A stretch of 64,000 bases of DNA, taken from Ignelater luminosus. Its lineage: Eukaryota; Arthropoda; Insecta; Coleoptera; Elateridae. Below, one piece after another: positions 13,201-28,200 of this stretch. How positions within the stretch are numbered: position 1 is the stretch's first letter; every line of letters starts with the position of its first letter. The stretch lies in assembly GCA_011009095.1 (NCBI GenBank), contig VTPC01000900.1, positions 73,114-137,113 on the forward strand, in the 5' to 3' direction. The translations under genes were made by a program, and so were the position numbers. The notes beneath the pieces were generated by a model. It was not told the DNA's origin. It worked only from the letters and a program-made list of their open reading frames with translations, and did not search any database.

Positions 13201-16200
13201 AAAAATTTAGAGAAAGGTAAATTACATTTCAGCATACAAGTAAATGTTCTAATAGTCACATAAATGTGTTCGTTAACAGGGTAAATTATTTGGATGAATT
13301 AGATGACTGAGAGTTTTCTAAAAGATTTCGAATTAATAAAGATACATTTAGAAAGCTTCTAAAAAAGATAGAAAATGTAATTAAGTCCCCAACGCAAAGA
13401 AACCATGCTGTAGAACCTTGCACTAAACTATTATTGACCTTACATTTTTATGCGACGGGAACCATGTTTCTTGTAGTAGGAGACTTTTGTGGTATTAGCG
13501 AAGCATCAGCTTGTGTAATTATAAAACAAGTATCAGAAGCTATTGCTGGTCTACGACCAGAATATATATATACATGCTAAGAACAATTCAAGAACAACAG
13601 GACGAGCAAAGAGAATTCTACAGGATAGCACGATTTCTGAAAGCAATTGGTGCCATCGATTGCATCCATATAGAAATAGAATCTCCCGGTGGCGATGAAG
13701 CAGAATATATAGATGCAGAAAAGGGTGGTTTTTGTGGAATGTACAGTGCATCTCTGGCCCCGATCTACGAATAAGAGATATCGTGTGCAGATGGCCAGGG
13801 TCTACACATGACCAAACAATTTTTAACAACTCCTCAATTAAAAGAAAGCTGGAATCTCAAGAATATGGTGACAGTTTAATATTAGGCTATAGTGGTTACG
13901 GTTGTACTAGATATTTACTGACGCCCCTGTTAAACACTCGTTTAGCAGAGGAAAGATTATATACTGAGCCACAAATAAGAACAAGAAACATAATAGAGCA
14001 TATGTTTGGAGTATGGAAACGACGCTTTCCAATAAATTCTCTATGCATGAGAGTATCTCTAGAAAGATCACAAGTAATAATTGTTGCTACAGCCGTAATA
14101 CACAATATAGCGATCGAGGAAAAACATGAAGTTCCTCCCGATGATCCCGACGTAATGCGTCATCTTCAAGAACACGAAAGACGACGTAATGTTAATGTAA
14201 TACAAGAACCACCTGAGAATATGGTTCAACCTCAGGGAAACCATATACGCAGACAGACTCTTATTAATGAGTATTTTCGTAATTTAATAGACAGACCTTA
14301 AACTTAAACAGATTATTGAGTACGAGTATAACTGCACCATTTAAATTAACAATTTATTGATTTTCCAATATTATTAAATCTATTATTTCTTAAATGTTTT
14401 AATATATAAATGAATTTGTAATATAAGTAACAATATTAAAAATTAAAGCAAAAGTTCGACGATTTTTATTCATAACTACTATTTAACTGTTTTAATTGTA
14501 TATTTAATTCACAATTTAGAATTTTCATTTCCAGATCATGCTTTTCAATATTCTGAGCCTCTTTAAGTGCTGCTTCTTTTTTTAGGAGTTCTATTTGCAG
14601 GTTAACAAGCTCTATTTTCTTTTTGGCAAGATCTGTGTAAATAGTTCTCTCCTCATTATGAGTCATCTTATTCTTTTGCCTGTATTTAGTTACTTTCCTT
14701 TTTCTACAAGATTGTTCTGATGGTTGGTTTTCAAGATTGGCTATTACTTGTAGAGCTGGAGTAAGAGGTTTCCTCAACGCAGTAGGATTCCATTCGTTCC
14801 ATTCCGAAATATCTAGATTGGTTCTTCTGTAACGACCGATATAGCATCTGTATTAGGAGTTTCCGTACTTTGTGGCTCTTGCGTTTGTATATCGTCCTCA
14901 GCATCGCAATCAAATAAATTCTCATTACCTGTGCCACTTATTCCAATCACTGCTAAGACTTTCTCCTCAACGTTACTTAACTGAGACATAGTGGGCGATC
15001 CACCACCGGTTTTCTTAACGAAACTTTTCAGTGCAGCAACTCTTTTCCTGGTGGTCTTTTTCAGTGAATCCCATTTACTTTTCAGAGTTTCTTTAGAACG
15101 CCCCGTTTCCATCTCGTTGAATTCCTCAGCTAATTTCCCCCACGCCTCTTCCTTTTGGCTGTTTGAAATATAATCTGTTTTCTTACATTCTGAAGGAATT
15201 GGAAATATTATAAACATTGCAGGCAAAAAAAAAAAATTTTTGTCACCACGGTATTAAAACTTACCGATTTTATTTTTTGAATCACATACTAAATTAACAA
15301 GTATTTCCACTTCTTTGGCTGAAAAATTAGACACTCTAACTCTTTTAGTTTTGTTTTCAGTCATTTCGAAAATTTTATAAAAATATTCTTGTAAATTTCA
15401 GATTTTTATATTGACAACAAAACGTTTGACTAAACTTGCTTTAGTAATCTAGTAGTATTAGAGTTGTCCGAGGAATAAAACACTATCCCATCAATTCGTC
15501 ATGGAATAGTTTATACCCAGTTTATCCGATGACATATCTAATTCGTCATTTGTTCGACGATTGTAAAATCACTTTTTATTATTTATACCTGGAATAGCCT
15601 TATTCTATCTTTATCCGTCTGTTGTAAAAGCGGCCCTTAATAATGCATTGAACTTCTTAATTTTGTTACCTTTGTTAGTTTGACGGTCATTGCAAAAAAA
15701 TAATATGTACTAGACAGATTATTTAAAAAAAGAATGCATCATCATGTTTCAGCAGTATGTATGTATGTGAAAGAAAATGTTATTGACACAGTTGGCTAAC
15801 CGAGAAGTAACAAAATTAGATTTTTCTACAAAAGTAACACACTCTAATTACCGTTTTCTATTTGAAGTACCTATGAAACAGGTACCTACAACATATTGAT
15901 AGTACTAATATATCGTCACGAGATTATGATTTATTGCAAAACAAGAATTCAGCCTGTAAATAAAGCGATAAAAATAAACGCGACCAATAAACTAGAAGGT
16001 GACTGACCCAATGAATCCGAGTGAGGCAGACAGCGACGACGTGCGAGCACCAGTAGGCGGTGGAGTTGCAGGTGCAATTGCAAGACGAGATGCGACGACG
16101 GTCGAAGGTCACGGCTACATTATGGGTGCCCCGCGGTGACTGGTGCACACTGGCAGACAGATGAAATCCTGAAAGGATTTGCTTTAGTGGTTACCGACAA

Positions 16201-19200
16201 CTAACATCCTAATAATTTTGTTGAGAATCCAAAACAATGTCAACAGTAGTAAATAAAATGTCACTTTAGTTGCTTCAAATACATGTGTCTTCTTTTCCTA
16301 ATAATACTAAGAAGAAATCTTACCTATTTGCAATGGATCTTTAACGCTGTGATTGCGATACAGGCTTTCGCCTCTCGCAAATTCGTCGGCCGATCCATTA
16401 GCCAAACAAGAATAAAGCCGGATGTCCTCTTCATTATCCGGGAAACTCCAAAATGCAATTCTTAACTGCAGCTGTTCCGGAACTGGAGGATACACGCGTT
16501 CTACCAATTCAAAGGGAATATGTGATGCTACGCATTTCGCTGATAATTCTGTTAACGATGGAACGTTCTGTTTTTCTGTAAATTAAAATAAAGGTCTCAT
16601 CAATAATTATTTGTACAATTAGCTTCTTAAAGCCTTCAAACTGACTAACACAAGAATAACTGACAAATATTATGATCATAGTACTATGGTAAGATAATTA
16701 TATGCTTATAGTACAAAAATAGAAAATCTAATTTATCCTAAGCAACAACAAATGAAAAATGAAGCTGTTCATATTCACATACACACCACGGTCTAAATCT
16801 ATCAAAAGCTACAAATCTATAACACAGGTATTGAGACAGCTGCATAGGTTGATCAAAAAAAGTCAATGGGTTTGTCATTATTGTGTGCATGTAAGAAATA
16901 ATCGCTTATGTATTGAAAACCAATTTTCTTGTGCTTGTAGTTAAGAGACAATGAGAAAATATCTATCGCAGGACTCCTACTTTGTATAGTATACAGGCTG
17001 TTTCAACGACCTTCTAAGGAGGATAGCAACCTTATTTGTACAAATATTAAAAATGTTCCCAAGCAAAGCCGTTTGGAACGATTATCTACATTCTAGAATT
17101 AATTTCAACTATACGGAGTGTTCCAAAAAGCGTCATATACCCATACCTTGCTGTTCCTGTGAATAAATCACCTTGTATATTTTAATATTTATTTACTTCT
17201 AATGTATTCTTGATTATCCCACATAACATTATAAGACCTAACCTAACTATTTTGGCGTTATTCAAATGTTTATTGAAAATAACATAATAAAACTCAAGTG
17301 AATACTTCACAATTTCACAGGTTACTTTAATAAATACCAGGTGTATACCTATGAAATGAGACTTTTTTTTTCAATTTTAAACGTTTATTAACAAAAAATG
17401 GTTACAAATTTAATCTTCAAAATAATAGCCATCGCTAGCGACACATTTTACCCATCTCTCAGGCAATTTGTGAATGCCGCGCCAAAAAAATTGGCCGTCT
17501 TTGGCCGCAAACCAATCATCGAGCCATTTTTTGGCTTCTTCGTGAGAATTGAAGCGCTGCTCGGAAAGTGCGTGGCCCATCGATGCAAACAAATGATAAT
17601 CGGAAGGCGCCAAGTCTGGTGAGTAAGCCGCATGCACCAGCGGTTCCCAATCGTACGTCTCCACCAATTCCCGGGTCGCTCTTGTTCGATGTGGTGGTGC
17701 ATTGTCATCAAGAAAAATTACTTTGTGACGCCGATCGGCATATTCTGGGCGTTTTCGGTGTATAGCGCTGTTCAAATCGGCCAATTGTCGTTGGTAGCAT
17801 GCACCGTCAACTGTTTCACCTGGTTTTAATAGCTCGTACCAAATCATACCATGCTGATCCCAGAAAACACACAGCATTGCCTTGCGGCCGAAGCGATTTG
17901 GTTTGGCCGTTGATTTTGGCTTGTGGCCGGGCGGACCATACGATCGTTTACGCTTGGGATTGGAGAAATACACCCATTTTTCATCACCCGTAACGATTCG
18001 ATGCAAAAAAGACTTCCTTTTGAACCGGGAGAGCAGCATTTCACAAGTGGTTTTTCGGTTCTCTTGCTGCCTTTCAGTCAGTTCATGCGGCACCCATCTT
18101 CCGACCTTTAAAATCATGCCCATGTCTTTCAAACGTTTGCAAATGGTTTTTTGGGTCACTCCCAACTGCTCTGCCATCATTTCTTGCGTTTGACCATCAT
18201 CTTCATTCAACAATGCTTGCAATTCGGTGTCCTCAAACTTTTTCGGTGGCCGGCCACGTTCCTCGTTTTTCACGCTAAAATCACCACTTCGGAATTTTTC
18301 AAACCACCTGAAGCACTGTGCTCTGCTTAGAGCATGTCCACCGTAAGCTTCTATAAGCATTTGATGAGCTTGAGAAGCGTTTTTCTTCAATTGATAACAG
18401 AAAATCAACGATGTCCGCAAATCGTAGTTTGAAGGCACGAAATTCGACATTTTTAAGAGCGAAAAAAATGCGTTGTTGTATGAAACATCACAAACAATGA
18501 ATTGAATATTGTTGACAGGTGACAGACGAAAAAAATAAGACATTTGGGACAGTTTAAAAATACTCCTAGCGACATCTGTGGTCTAATAGCTGAAAGTCTC
18601 ATTTCATAGGTATACACCTGGTATACAGTGTTTCCACATTTCGATGCTCACTATTGGGATCTCGGAAATTGTAAGAGATACAAAGTCGGTTAAATTAGAA
18701 AAGATTTGGCTATTTTGGAGATCAGTTTACTTTTGCTTTTGTTTTTCAAAAAAGTTAACGGCTTACTAGATATTTGCTAAAAACGAAATTATCTTACTTT
18801 TTTTAAGTGAAATATCTCGGGAACGAGCAAAGATAGAAAAGAACAGCAAAGAGGGTGTTTTAGAGAATTTTCTCCGAAACACAAAAAAATTATTTTGGCA
18901 ATTGTCTTTTGTTTTACTTCGGCGGTAAACGTAAATCCAGATTTTTTTCTAATGGAACGCCTACTTGATTTCCATATTACTGAACTGCACACCTTAAATG
19001 CTTTTCACTGATACATGGTTTGACATAGCTATTCTTTTGTTTTACCGAGTTATGAAGTGAATATCATTTTTCATCATAGTGTACCATAAATATATAACAC
19101 ACAAAGTCGTAGAGTTTTATCAAAGAAATTCATTTGTTTTGCAAAAATTGCTAAAACAAAATAAATACGCTTTTATGGGGCATTAGCTGCTTATTTGATG

Positions 19201-22200
19201 CTATCTGTGAATGCTCAGTAAAGTATCTTAAAAGCGTCTTTTGTTTTGTTTTATGCTTTTTATTTAAAAAATAAGATAATTTCGTTTTTAGCAAATATCT
19301 AGTAAGCCGTTAACTTTTTTGACAAAACAAAAGCATAAGTAAACTGATCTCCAAAATAGCAAAATCTTTTCTAATTTAACCGACTTCGTATCTCTTACAA
19401 TGTCTGAGATCCCAATAGTGAGCATCGGAATGTGGACACACTGTATAGACCCAATATACCCATTGTCAAGAATGGAGTAATTTAAAAAATAAATAAACAA
19501 GTTGTTGTCATAATGCCTGGTTGCCAGGATGATATTCAGGCGACTCGATTTTCATTCAAAATATTCAGCAACGGCGAGTTAGGACTCGATATGCTCATTC
19601 ATTAAGAACGCCTTGAGTCTGTGTTTGTGTTTAAGTTTCAAAGGCTTCTAGAACATCCAACTTGTTCTTACGATCACAAATGCGTAAAATTTTGCGGATT
19701 GATCGGATGATTATGTTTGAATAAATCCTTGGCGTAGTTTGATTTATCTGGATGTTTGTGTTTGTAATGACGTGTTCTTTGTAGGTAGGTACTAAATATT
19801 GAGATTTTGAAGTCTCATCGATGTATACAGTTAACATAAGTGGTTTACTTTGTAAATATTGGATTTCGTGATATCGAGTAACTTTAATTCTCTGCATATA
19901 GGAAAGCTATGCACACAGAGATCACTATTCTAAAAATGTGACAATAGCCCAATTAATCCTAGCAGTATTAATTCACATTCATCAGCTAGTATATAATAAG
20001 TGTTCGATCTTGGTAAAAGAGAAGGCCAATGATAAGAAAAAAACTTTCAAAGACACCCTTAAAATTAAAACCCGTGACTGAAAACGAGATAACTCTACAG
20101 CAGTGCAGCGTCGCACTTTACATAAGATTTTCTAAAGATTTTCTGTGTTTTGTATCTCAATAATAATTTTAACAGTTACTAATTTGAGAATATTTTCTGA
20201 CAAAGAGTCGCGTCCTAAGTTCCTGGAATTGTTTGCATTCTATTCGGGATTTCAGAGCAATGTGGAATCCCTACTACTAGCAAATAAAGAAGCATCATTA
20301 TTTTGTTTTTTCCTTTCGGAAACACACGAAACATAGTTACCTTCTATGAATATCTTTCTTGACACTCACCAACGCAATGTCCTAGATTCTCTATAATACT
20401 TAAATTAGTCACAATTTAATGAGTCAGGCAAAGGATATGCTAATTTACCTAGTATACAAAAGAAACTCATACCTACACAAAAACGACTTGTTTTGTATAA
20501 AGTGGTGCTAAGTAATTTGAAAACGGCAGGATTGCAGCTCAACTTCTGCCTTCGTATTTACAGTTCTATTGATATTCATACATATTAGAATTTCTCATAG
20601 AAGAAACTAAATACTCCTATTTATTATTTTGTATATATTTTGCATCAGAAGTAGCTATTTACCGACCATTTAGGCAACAGCAGGTTTTTTTAAATATATA
20701 CCACCAGCTATTCAAGTATGCTAAAGAAATTCATTCTACTTCTCAATTTCATAGAACACCCTGTACATATTATATGGTTGGATATAATACGCAGAATTAA
20801 ATAAATTCTTTACTGCTGTAAACACTACTTTTTCAAGCAATCTGGATTCTTTGAGGATTAATAATAATCTTAGATGCTTGGAAAGAATTATTGCAGTATT
20901 AATTTCCCTTTTGAAGAGTAGTATTATTCTTCTATTACATTTAACATCAAATGCTGTTGCAGTTTACAACTCATTGAATAATCAAGTATCTACTATACAT
21001 AAATACTAAGGGTTACATTTACAAGTAAAGAAAATAATAGAAATTGTGTTATCACTTATAACTATCAAGTTAGGAAACAACTTCTTTAACGTTTATGTAT
21101 TAAGGGAAGCCGAATCAAACACCCCAACCAACATGATAATCTCCCCTTTGCAAAACATTTACATTTCCGAGTAAAACATTATTTTCTATTATCTTATCTT
21201 TTATCATATAAAAATATTTTTTGATGGGAAGGTGGTTATCCACCCGTTCCCGGCCCTTTTATACCATTGGTGCAATTGATAATTAACCCACGAGCATGCA
21301 GCATTAATTACCGGAACCACTACATCGACATGGAACAAGATTATTACAATAATGTCACAAAGGCAGTTGAAACTCGCGTCGTCGTCGTTTAAATACATGC
21401 GACGACAAAATTTAATACAATCCATGCAAATGCATGTTACGGTATTACAGTATTTTTTTTTCTGTAATATACTACAAGGAATTTTAAAAAGGAAGTACTA
21501 AAATGACTTTTGGTTAAAATAACTGTAATAAATAAAATGTCAGTTCCGGGTACTACTTCAACTGAAAATCGTGACATCCGCAATTTTTCATATCCCCGTA
21601 GTTCGGATTGCGTTACTTCCTAAAGATGATACCTCGTGAATCATTCGGTAAATTGACCACACTTCCGTTTGCTGTAGCGAAGCAACATTTGAAAAACTTT
21701 CTAAATGAGCAGAACCGAATTCATTGCTTGGTATTACAATATGTTTACTTTAAATACGAAGTAAATATTCGATTTTTCGCGTATCGTTACTAATTTGCCG
21801 TTACAATGTAATCTCAAGTCTACAAAAATTATTGGCTCGGTTTAACTAGAGGACTAACAAAACAGCATTTTATTGCCAAAAGGACATTGGTTACTTATCA
21901 TCATATTAAAATGTACTCTGCAACTTTTATAGGAAGAAAAAAAGTATTGTTATGTCAACAGAAAAACAAATAGCTTTACCAATTGTTTACTGTTTGGAAA
22001 ACATCAAGGTTCAAAATTAGAACATGAAATATACGTATTATGTCATATTACGCCTTGTTCAGAGGTACTGACGTTTTCTCAACATGGATCGTTAAGTTTG
22101 AAAAGTTTTGTTAAAGCTACACTTTACTGAAAATAAATATATTTTCACAAATTCAGTCTGCATCATCAAACAACCTAAAATTGATTTTTTTGCTGGCATA

Positions 22201-25200
22201 TTCAAAGAAGCCTATATCACTGATGAAAGTACGAACATAAAACCTTTTCGAAATAATTCAAAAATAACAAAAGACCTTAATTTCTAAAAATTCAATTTTA
22301 CTAGAAAACGATGCACAAGAAATTCTTTTTGTCAAATATGTGGATAGTAGATTTCCAAAAATGACCAAAATTCTAATTTTTTTCAGGGGTGAACATTATG
22401 TTTAGAAATATGTTACATGAAAATTTCCGCTCCTAATAAGAATTCTGTACATAACCCAGCAGTTTCTTTATTGTTATGAACTCTTGTAAAAAGAATCATC
22501 GATGGAAACGCCGATGTTTTGAATCTTTTCTAAACGGAGATTACATCTTCATTTATTCGAAACCAGTTTTGGACAAATTTTAGTCAAACTAAAGATTAAC
22601 GATTACAATAAATTAGTTGTTAATCGTCACGATTAATTCACTTGTAGATCGTTCGTGACGATTAACAATTTTTAATCGTAATCGTTATTATGACTAGAAT
22701 TCGCTCAACACTGAACGAGACTAAACAAGATGCAGGATGGTTCTGAAATGTTGGGGAAAATTCAAGGCATGTTGGTGGAAATAAATAGCAGAGTAAAGAC
22801 TGCTCTTAGTAACTTTTGCAATAACTAGTGAATCCACTAGTTTTTGTATAGCTAGAATTGCTAAGTTTAGATTGGTCAGAAGTACCTTTCTTGGAGATGA
22901 TTGTTCGAGATATCTAAAATATAAGTCAGAAACTGAAAAGTATTTCTGAGAAAAAGAAATGCGGGTATTAATCAGCGGAATGTTCTCTAGATCTGACCAA
23001 TATGATTCTTTCACGACTATTAACCAAAAATGATTTAAATTGATTTTTAACTAAAAAACTTCAATTCTTGCACATCCGCTAGGAGCCCTTGCAGACGCCA
23101 TAGATTTATAATAATATGTACTTTTTGACGGATTTTGGCTCCACCAACATGCCTTTGCATATGCATCCAGCCTTTTAGAAACACCCTGGATATTCCATTG
23201 AACAGCGGATGTGAGAAAATCGCAAGAACAAGCAAATATAAATGTGTACGAAGTACGTACCTATGCTGCAAAAACTTTAGCTTCCTCAATTGAAAGTGCG
23301 ACATGTATTCCTAACAGCCTTTATTTCCAACGATATGGAATCACAAAATACGTTGCCTGACGATGGTATGGGCATTACAAAAATTCCTGGACAGCAGATT
23401 TTCTCAATCCCACAGCTTCGGATTCCTTCTTTGGAGGTATTTCAGAGAAGATGCATATTAGAAATTATTGCCGGACAACACAGGAGCTGAAATGTGTAAT
23501 TGAAGCTAAAAATGGCTGTCAGCAATCAAGATCAGAATTAGACGGGATTTTGGCAAATTTGCGGGTTATTTAGAAAATTATACTGCGATTAAATTGATTT
23601 GGCCAGTATGCTGATATTATTTACCGCAAGCAATAAAGCTGCATGCTTTGAAAACAAAACCTTCACTTGTTAATTAGGAATTAGGAAAACTATTATAATA
23701 CAATAGATGAGATTTAGTCGACTTGTGCACAACCCTGCAACTAGAAATTATATACCAAATAAGCATAAGAGTTATAACCAAACCAAAACCAAACCTAATT
23801 AGAAGATTTTGAAAAATACTCATCTGTTCAATATTTTTTGTTTTTGCTTAATATTTTCTATACACAATTAAGCTTTTTTCCTCTTATAAGATAGGCTAGT
23901 TATTAACGCAAAACTGTTCAAACAACCAAGTTGTAAGGTAGAAAAACATGACTTACGGCATAAAAATTGTTGATATACCTACAAATAAATGTCTGCATCA
24001 AATAAAATAATTAGTCGATGAAGTTTTGTTTGGAGGATAGACAGGTGTTTGGTTCATTGTTTACATGTCCAATGGAGTAAAAAGAAACTTCGCAATAAAC
24101 GATTGATAGTTGTCAAATAGTCAGCTCTTGAGGTCTGTATATTACGTTCACATACTTTTTAAATAAAATCGTTCCCTCTCACCCTACATGGCTACTCTTA
24201 ACATCGTACTTGAAATATTTATTTTAGTGGAAACTTATAAAGTACACGTAAGAACAAATACCAATCAATTGAAATTGGTAGTTTAATAGCTTCATCAATA
24301 ATTCATTATAATGCAGTTATCGACGCATCATTAACTCCACCCAGCTGTTATTCTAATATATTATTAAGACTGTATTGACTTTCACGTTTTTCCAATTTTA
24401 AACAAAGAAATAATATTTCAACAAACCATATTTTTACTCTTATAATTCTTGTTGCCTTGTTTTTGTAAAGTAAAAAAACCATCACCCTTCCCTGGCGTCA
24501 TGGTACAAAAAAAAATTTCAACCCTATCTGTTTCTCTATAGGTATCACAACAATTAATTTATGCCTTCGACAAAATACTGGTACCCGCATTCTATACGAA
24601 CTACACATTGTGTGCTCTATCTAACTTATTTCGACAAGTTTAATCAGAATTTAGTGGTTGGTTTTTATTGAAATATAAATTTATGGCTGCTAGGTAAGTA
24701 AATTTAATTAAAAAATGTTCAACTTTGTTGAAAATATCAATTGTATAGCGTTTTATATAAATTATTAAAGTAATTCACTGCGGAAAAAGTTCGTGCCTTA
24801 AATGTTGCATTTTATACAACTAAACTCATTTTCTACATTAATTTTTGATTGGGACTAATTGATATTCGAGGAAAACATGTCGAAACCAAACCACACAGCA
24901 AAGCAATGCTACATACGAATTACGTATCTACAATACATGAAATTAACATATGAAGGGATACAAAAATGTAACGTTTTTGCTTTTCATATAATTATCTCGA
25001 AGCTCAATTAGCAAATATCTTCTCTATTTATAGTAACTAATAATTCTGTAATATAACAAAACACAGTTTATTCGGTCAGTTACATTTCCTCATTTGATCA
25101 TCAAGCATTTGAACCTGCATTCTTAATTATTTTATACATACGGAATTATATGCCGTCATTACTAACCAAGTTCGAATCATTATGACGTAACATGAGCATT

Positions 25201-28200
25201 AATTACAGTCGTTCAACGCATGTACATTAATTTACATCATAATATAATACTCATCTGCATTCACAGGATCGCCCAGCATTACATCTAAATAAAACAAACC
25301 CGTAACTACTATTTGAGTACAAATTACGTCGATACTACGAGTTTTCGTGTTGGTTTTAGTTACAAAGTAAAATAGATTTATACTGGGTGTCCTAAGATAT
25401 GTACCAATAAACTTTCTAAATGTCTAGAAAAAAAAAAATAAAACTATGGAATTAGCAAATACCGTATGCTATGAGGGTTGTCTAACGCAAACAAATAAAA
25501 TCCTTTCAGCTAGCATTCAATGATTCAATTGTCTGTCAGTCAGATCGTTTGATGTTGAAATAACAAGCTGCAAACTAATAAATGCATATGTATTTATCAT
25601 CGTAAATAAATATACAAGAATGATAATTACTGCAATTAGTTATCGCTTAGTATTTCAAACTGAGTTAAATATAAAACAGGGGACAGTTTCTTTCTATCCA
25701 TTTTTAGGATTCACGAAGATATTATCATAAATTAATAGATTAATGGAATCACGAAGTTTTTCCGCAAACATTATGCAGGTACAAGTGATTTTGTAAGAAC
25801 TTGATTCTTACACAAAATTTAATTTCTGTTAAGAAACCCTTGAGCGATTTACATATATTTTCTGTCAGTTTCAAACACACCAATAAGCTATGACACTTCG
25901 TTGCAATTTAATGCATGCTTCTGAATGTCGACGATTCTGTCTGGTAACTGATTCGTAAAATATCAATAGACTGTGTTACACCACTTTGGAAGCACTTGGT
26001 TATGAGTGATCTCATAAACTTGTTTACGATAAATGCCACTCCACTCAAACTCGTATGACTATAACATGCAGAGTGATCATTTTAAAACTTCCCACCTTGA
26101 ATAACTCTTTAATTAGTAAAATTATCAAAAATCGCTGAAACGCTTCAAGTTTGTTTTGGAGGGAGACACTTAATAACCTACTCTAATCAGTTGGAAAACT
26201 CTCACCCCCCCCAGACACCCCCTCCGCAAAATTTTAAATGGTACTACCCCATGTGGCAAAAAGATAACATTGTTGAGAGATCGGTGCTTGTTATTAACAA
26301 AACTAAATCCACAAAATTTTAAAATCACTATAATGATCATTTTTACAAAACGCTGACTTTAATTTAATGCCACAAAAGACAGTGTACTTTACACTTCACA
26401 CAAGATATCCGGAACCAAAGTAGTTCCACTAAAATTGGAAATGGGAAATGAAGTTCCTTTTCCTCGATGAAATGTTTTCCACGAGATGACATGATGGTAA
26501 CTTTTATTCCAAAAGATAAAACAATAGTTTTCTCAAACAGCAAAAATTTCTAATAGCTCGTCGCAACTGATTATTCCCACAAAGTGGTTTGTTTTAACGC
26601 CGATGCGGCCAACACTGTGTCCATCGACACTTATTTGAGGTACATCTCCACACAAATATTCAGGGTAAGCTCCCGTCGTCCGTGAATCCTAAGTCCAGAT
26701 CCGACAAAATTGTCGCTGCCATAATTGTACCTCTTGCTAGAAAATATCTAGCAACTACACCAAAAACTAAATAGGGCGAATTGTTAGCGACCGAGCCATC
26801 GGTGGTCGCATCGCGCCCAAGGCGCGAGCGTCCAGCCCGAAGCCAAAAATGGAACTTTCTTGTCTTTACTGTAAACTGTTTTGATCAACCCAACAGTTGC
26901 AACAAAATATCAAAGCCAGTTACACAATGCTAAGTCAAATCAACCACAAATAGCCCATAAGAAATAAAAATTTTCCACAACTAATTTCTCTAATTTAAAA
27001 CGGCCTTTTATACGACCGCGGATTGCTGACGATAGACCATAAAACCCTATAACACAAATAAAGATTTCTAAGAAGAGCAGAGCCATACGAAGTGTTTAGT
27101 CTGCTTAAATTTACTAAAAATCACGTATTGTGATAATTTGGACAAAGAAACTATAATAATATCGAATTTATAAATGAAAGCCAAATATAAACTATTTTTG
27201 CAATGAAGAAACAGAAAACAGATTGTTAAATGCATTTTACTTCTAACAAAGAACTTCAAAGAAACCTTAAGCAAAATGTTTGATAACCATATAAATATGA
27301 CTGAATAAATTTTGTAAACAGAATCGGAACGATAAATTCGCAGTAAATGAATACATTAAAAACGAAATCTGCGGCGAAATCCGGATGATTATGCGAAACT
27401 TCAAAATGACATTACAATTTACACTGAATACGTTCATTTTAATTTTTTTTTAGTTTAACCTCATTAACCACGTTATTAAGATTTACGAATTCTGTTTCAT
27501 CTTTTTGTTTTTCACATCGCAATTTTCCTTGAAGGTTCGGTTGTGTTTATGGAGTTTCCATAAAATGATCGTTTCGTTTCCACTTGGCTCAGGTTTGAAT
27601 TAATCTCAATCAGCCCAAACTTATCCATTGGTAAGAGGGCAGCAAACTTTATTTAATATTCCAGTTATACTCTCCTACTTTCATTATTTCTGAATTTAAA
27701 TATCTTGACTTTTAGAACTGGTTGCTGGGCATTTCAGATGTAAGGAACAGATTCCAAAAAAGCCTTTTCCACTAGATTCATGTCAGCAGGATTAGTTCTC
27801 CACAATTTTAGTATAGCAATCTCCTTGGCAGGCAAGGTAATCCTTTTAAACACATTTTTTACTACGCCGAAATAGGGGGTTGCATGGCCAAAAATGTTGA
27901 AAAACACTGATTTGGAGTATGTAGGTTCTACAAACATTTCCGAAGGTTTAATACAGACTTCTTCAACCCGTTTCTATTTTCCTTGAATATGAGATCACCG
28001 ATATCAGTTTTTGAATTTCACTATCAGTTCATGAACCGGAAATTGCTTTCTTGCCTTCACCAATCAAGTATCGAATACTTATGTGAGTACTAAAGCAGAA
28101 ATAGGAATTTTCAACGAGGGGAAAGTAGAAAATCAGTATAGTTTGCCACCTTGAGAATGACAGATGACACCAACTGTTTGAATTTTGGAAGTATTTTGCA

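Larger units (their letters stand above)
11506..15636. mobile_element. PIF/Harbinger transposon, carrying a nested Tc1-like element
   Basis: The inverted ends start GGGCCGCTTTTACAA on both sides and continue with recognisable similarity for ~50 bases to GGTATAAA. They are flanked by a TTA duplication (11503-11505 and 15637-15639), the Harbinger hallmark. Inside are the two expected convergent genes: a HARBI1-like transposase (+) and a Myb/SANT-like partner (-). A 1305 bp Tc1-like element plus its TA duplication is inserted ~52 bp from the left end. Both Harbinger genes are damaged. Confidence 0.92.

Noticed and set aside
17448-18193. Several plus- and minus-frame ORFs overlapping the mariner gene
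   Set aside because: They are shadows of the intact DD34D transposase frame.
19631-19897. Penelope/LINE-type protein fragment
   Set aside because: Only a short, weak resemblance (RICDRKNKLDVLEAFE); no catalytic motif or element boundary, so not called as a mobile element.
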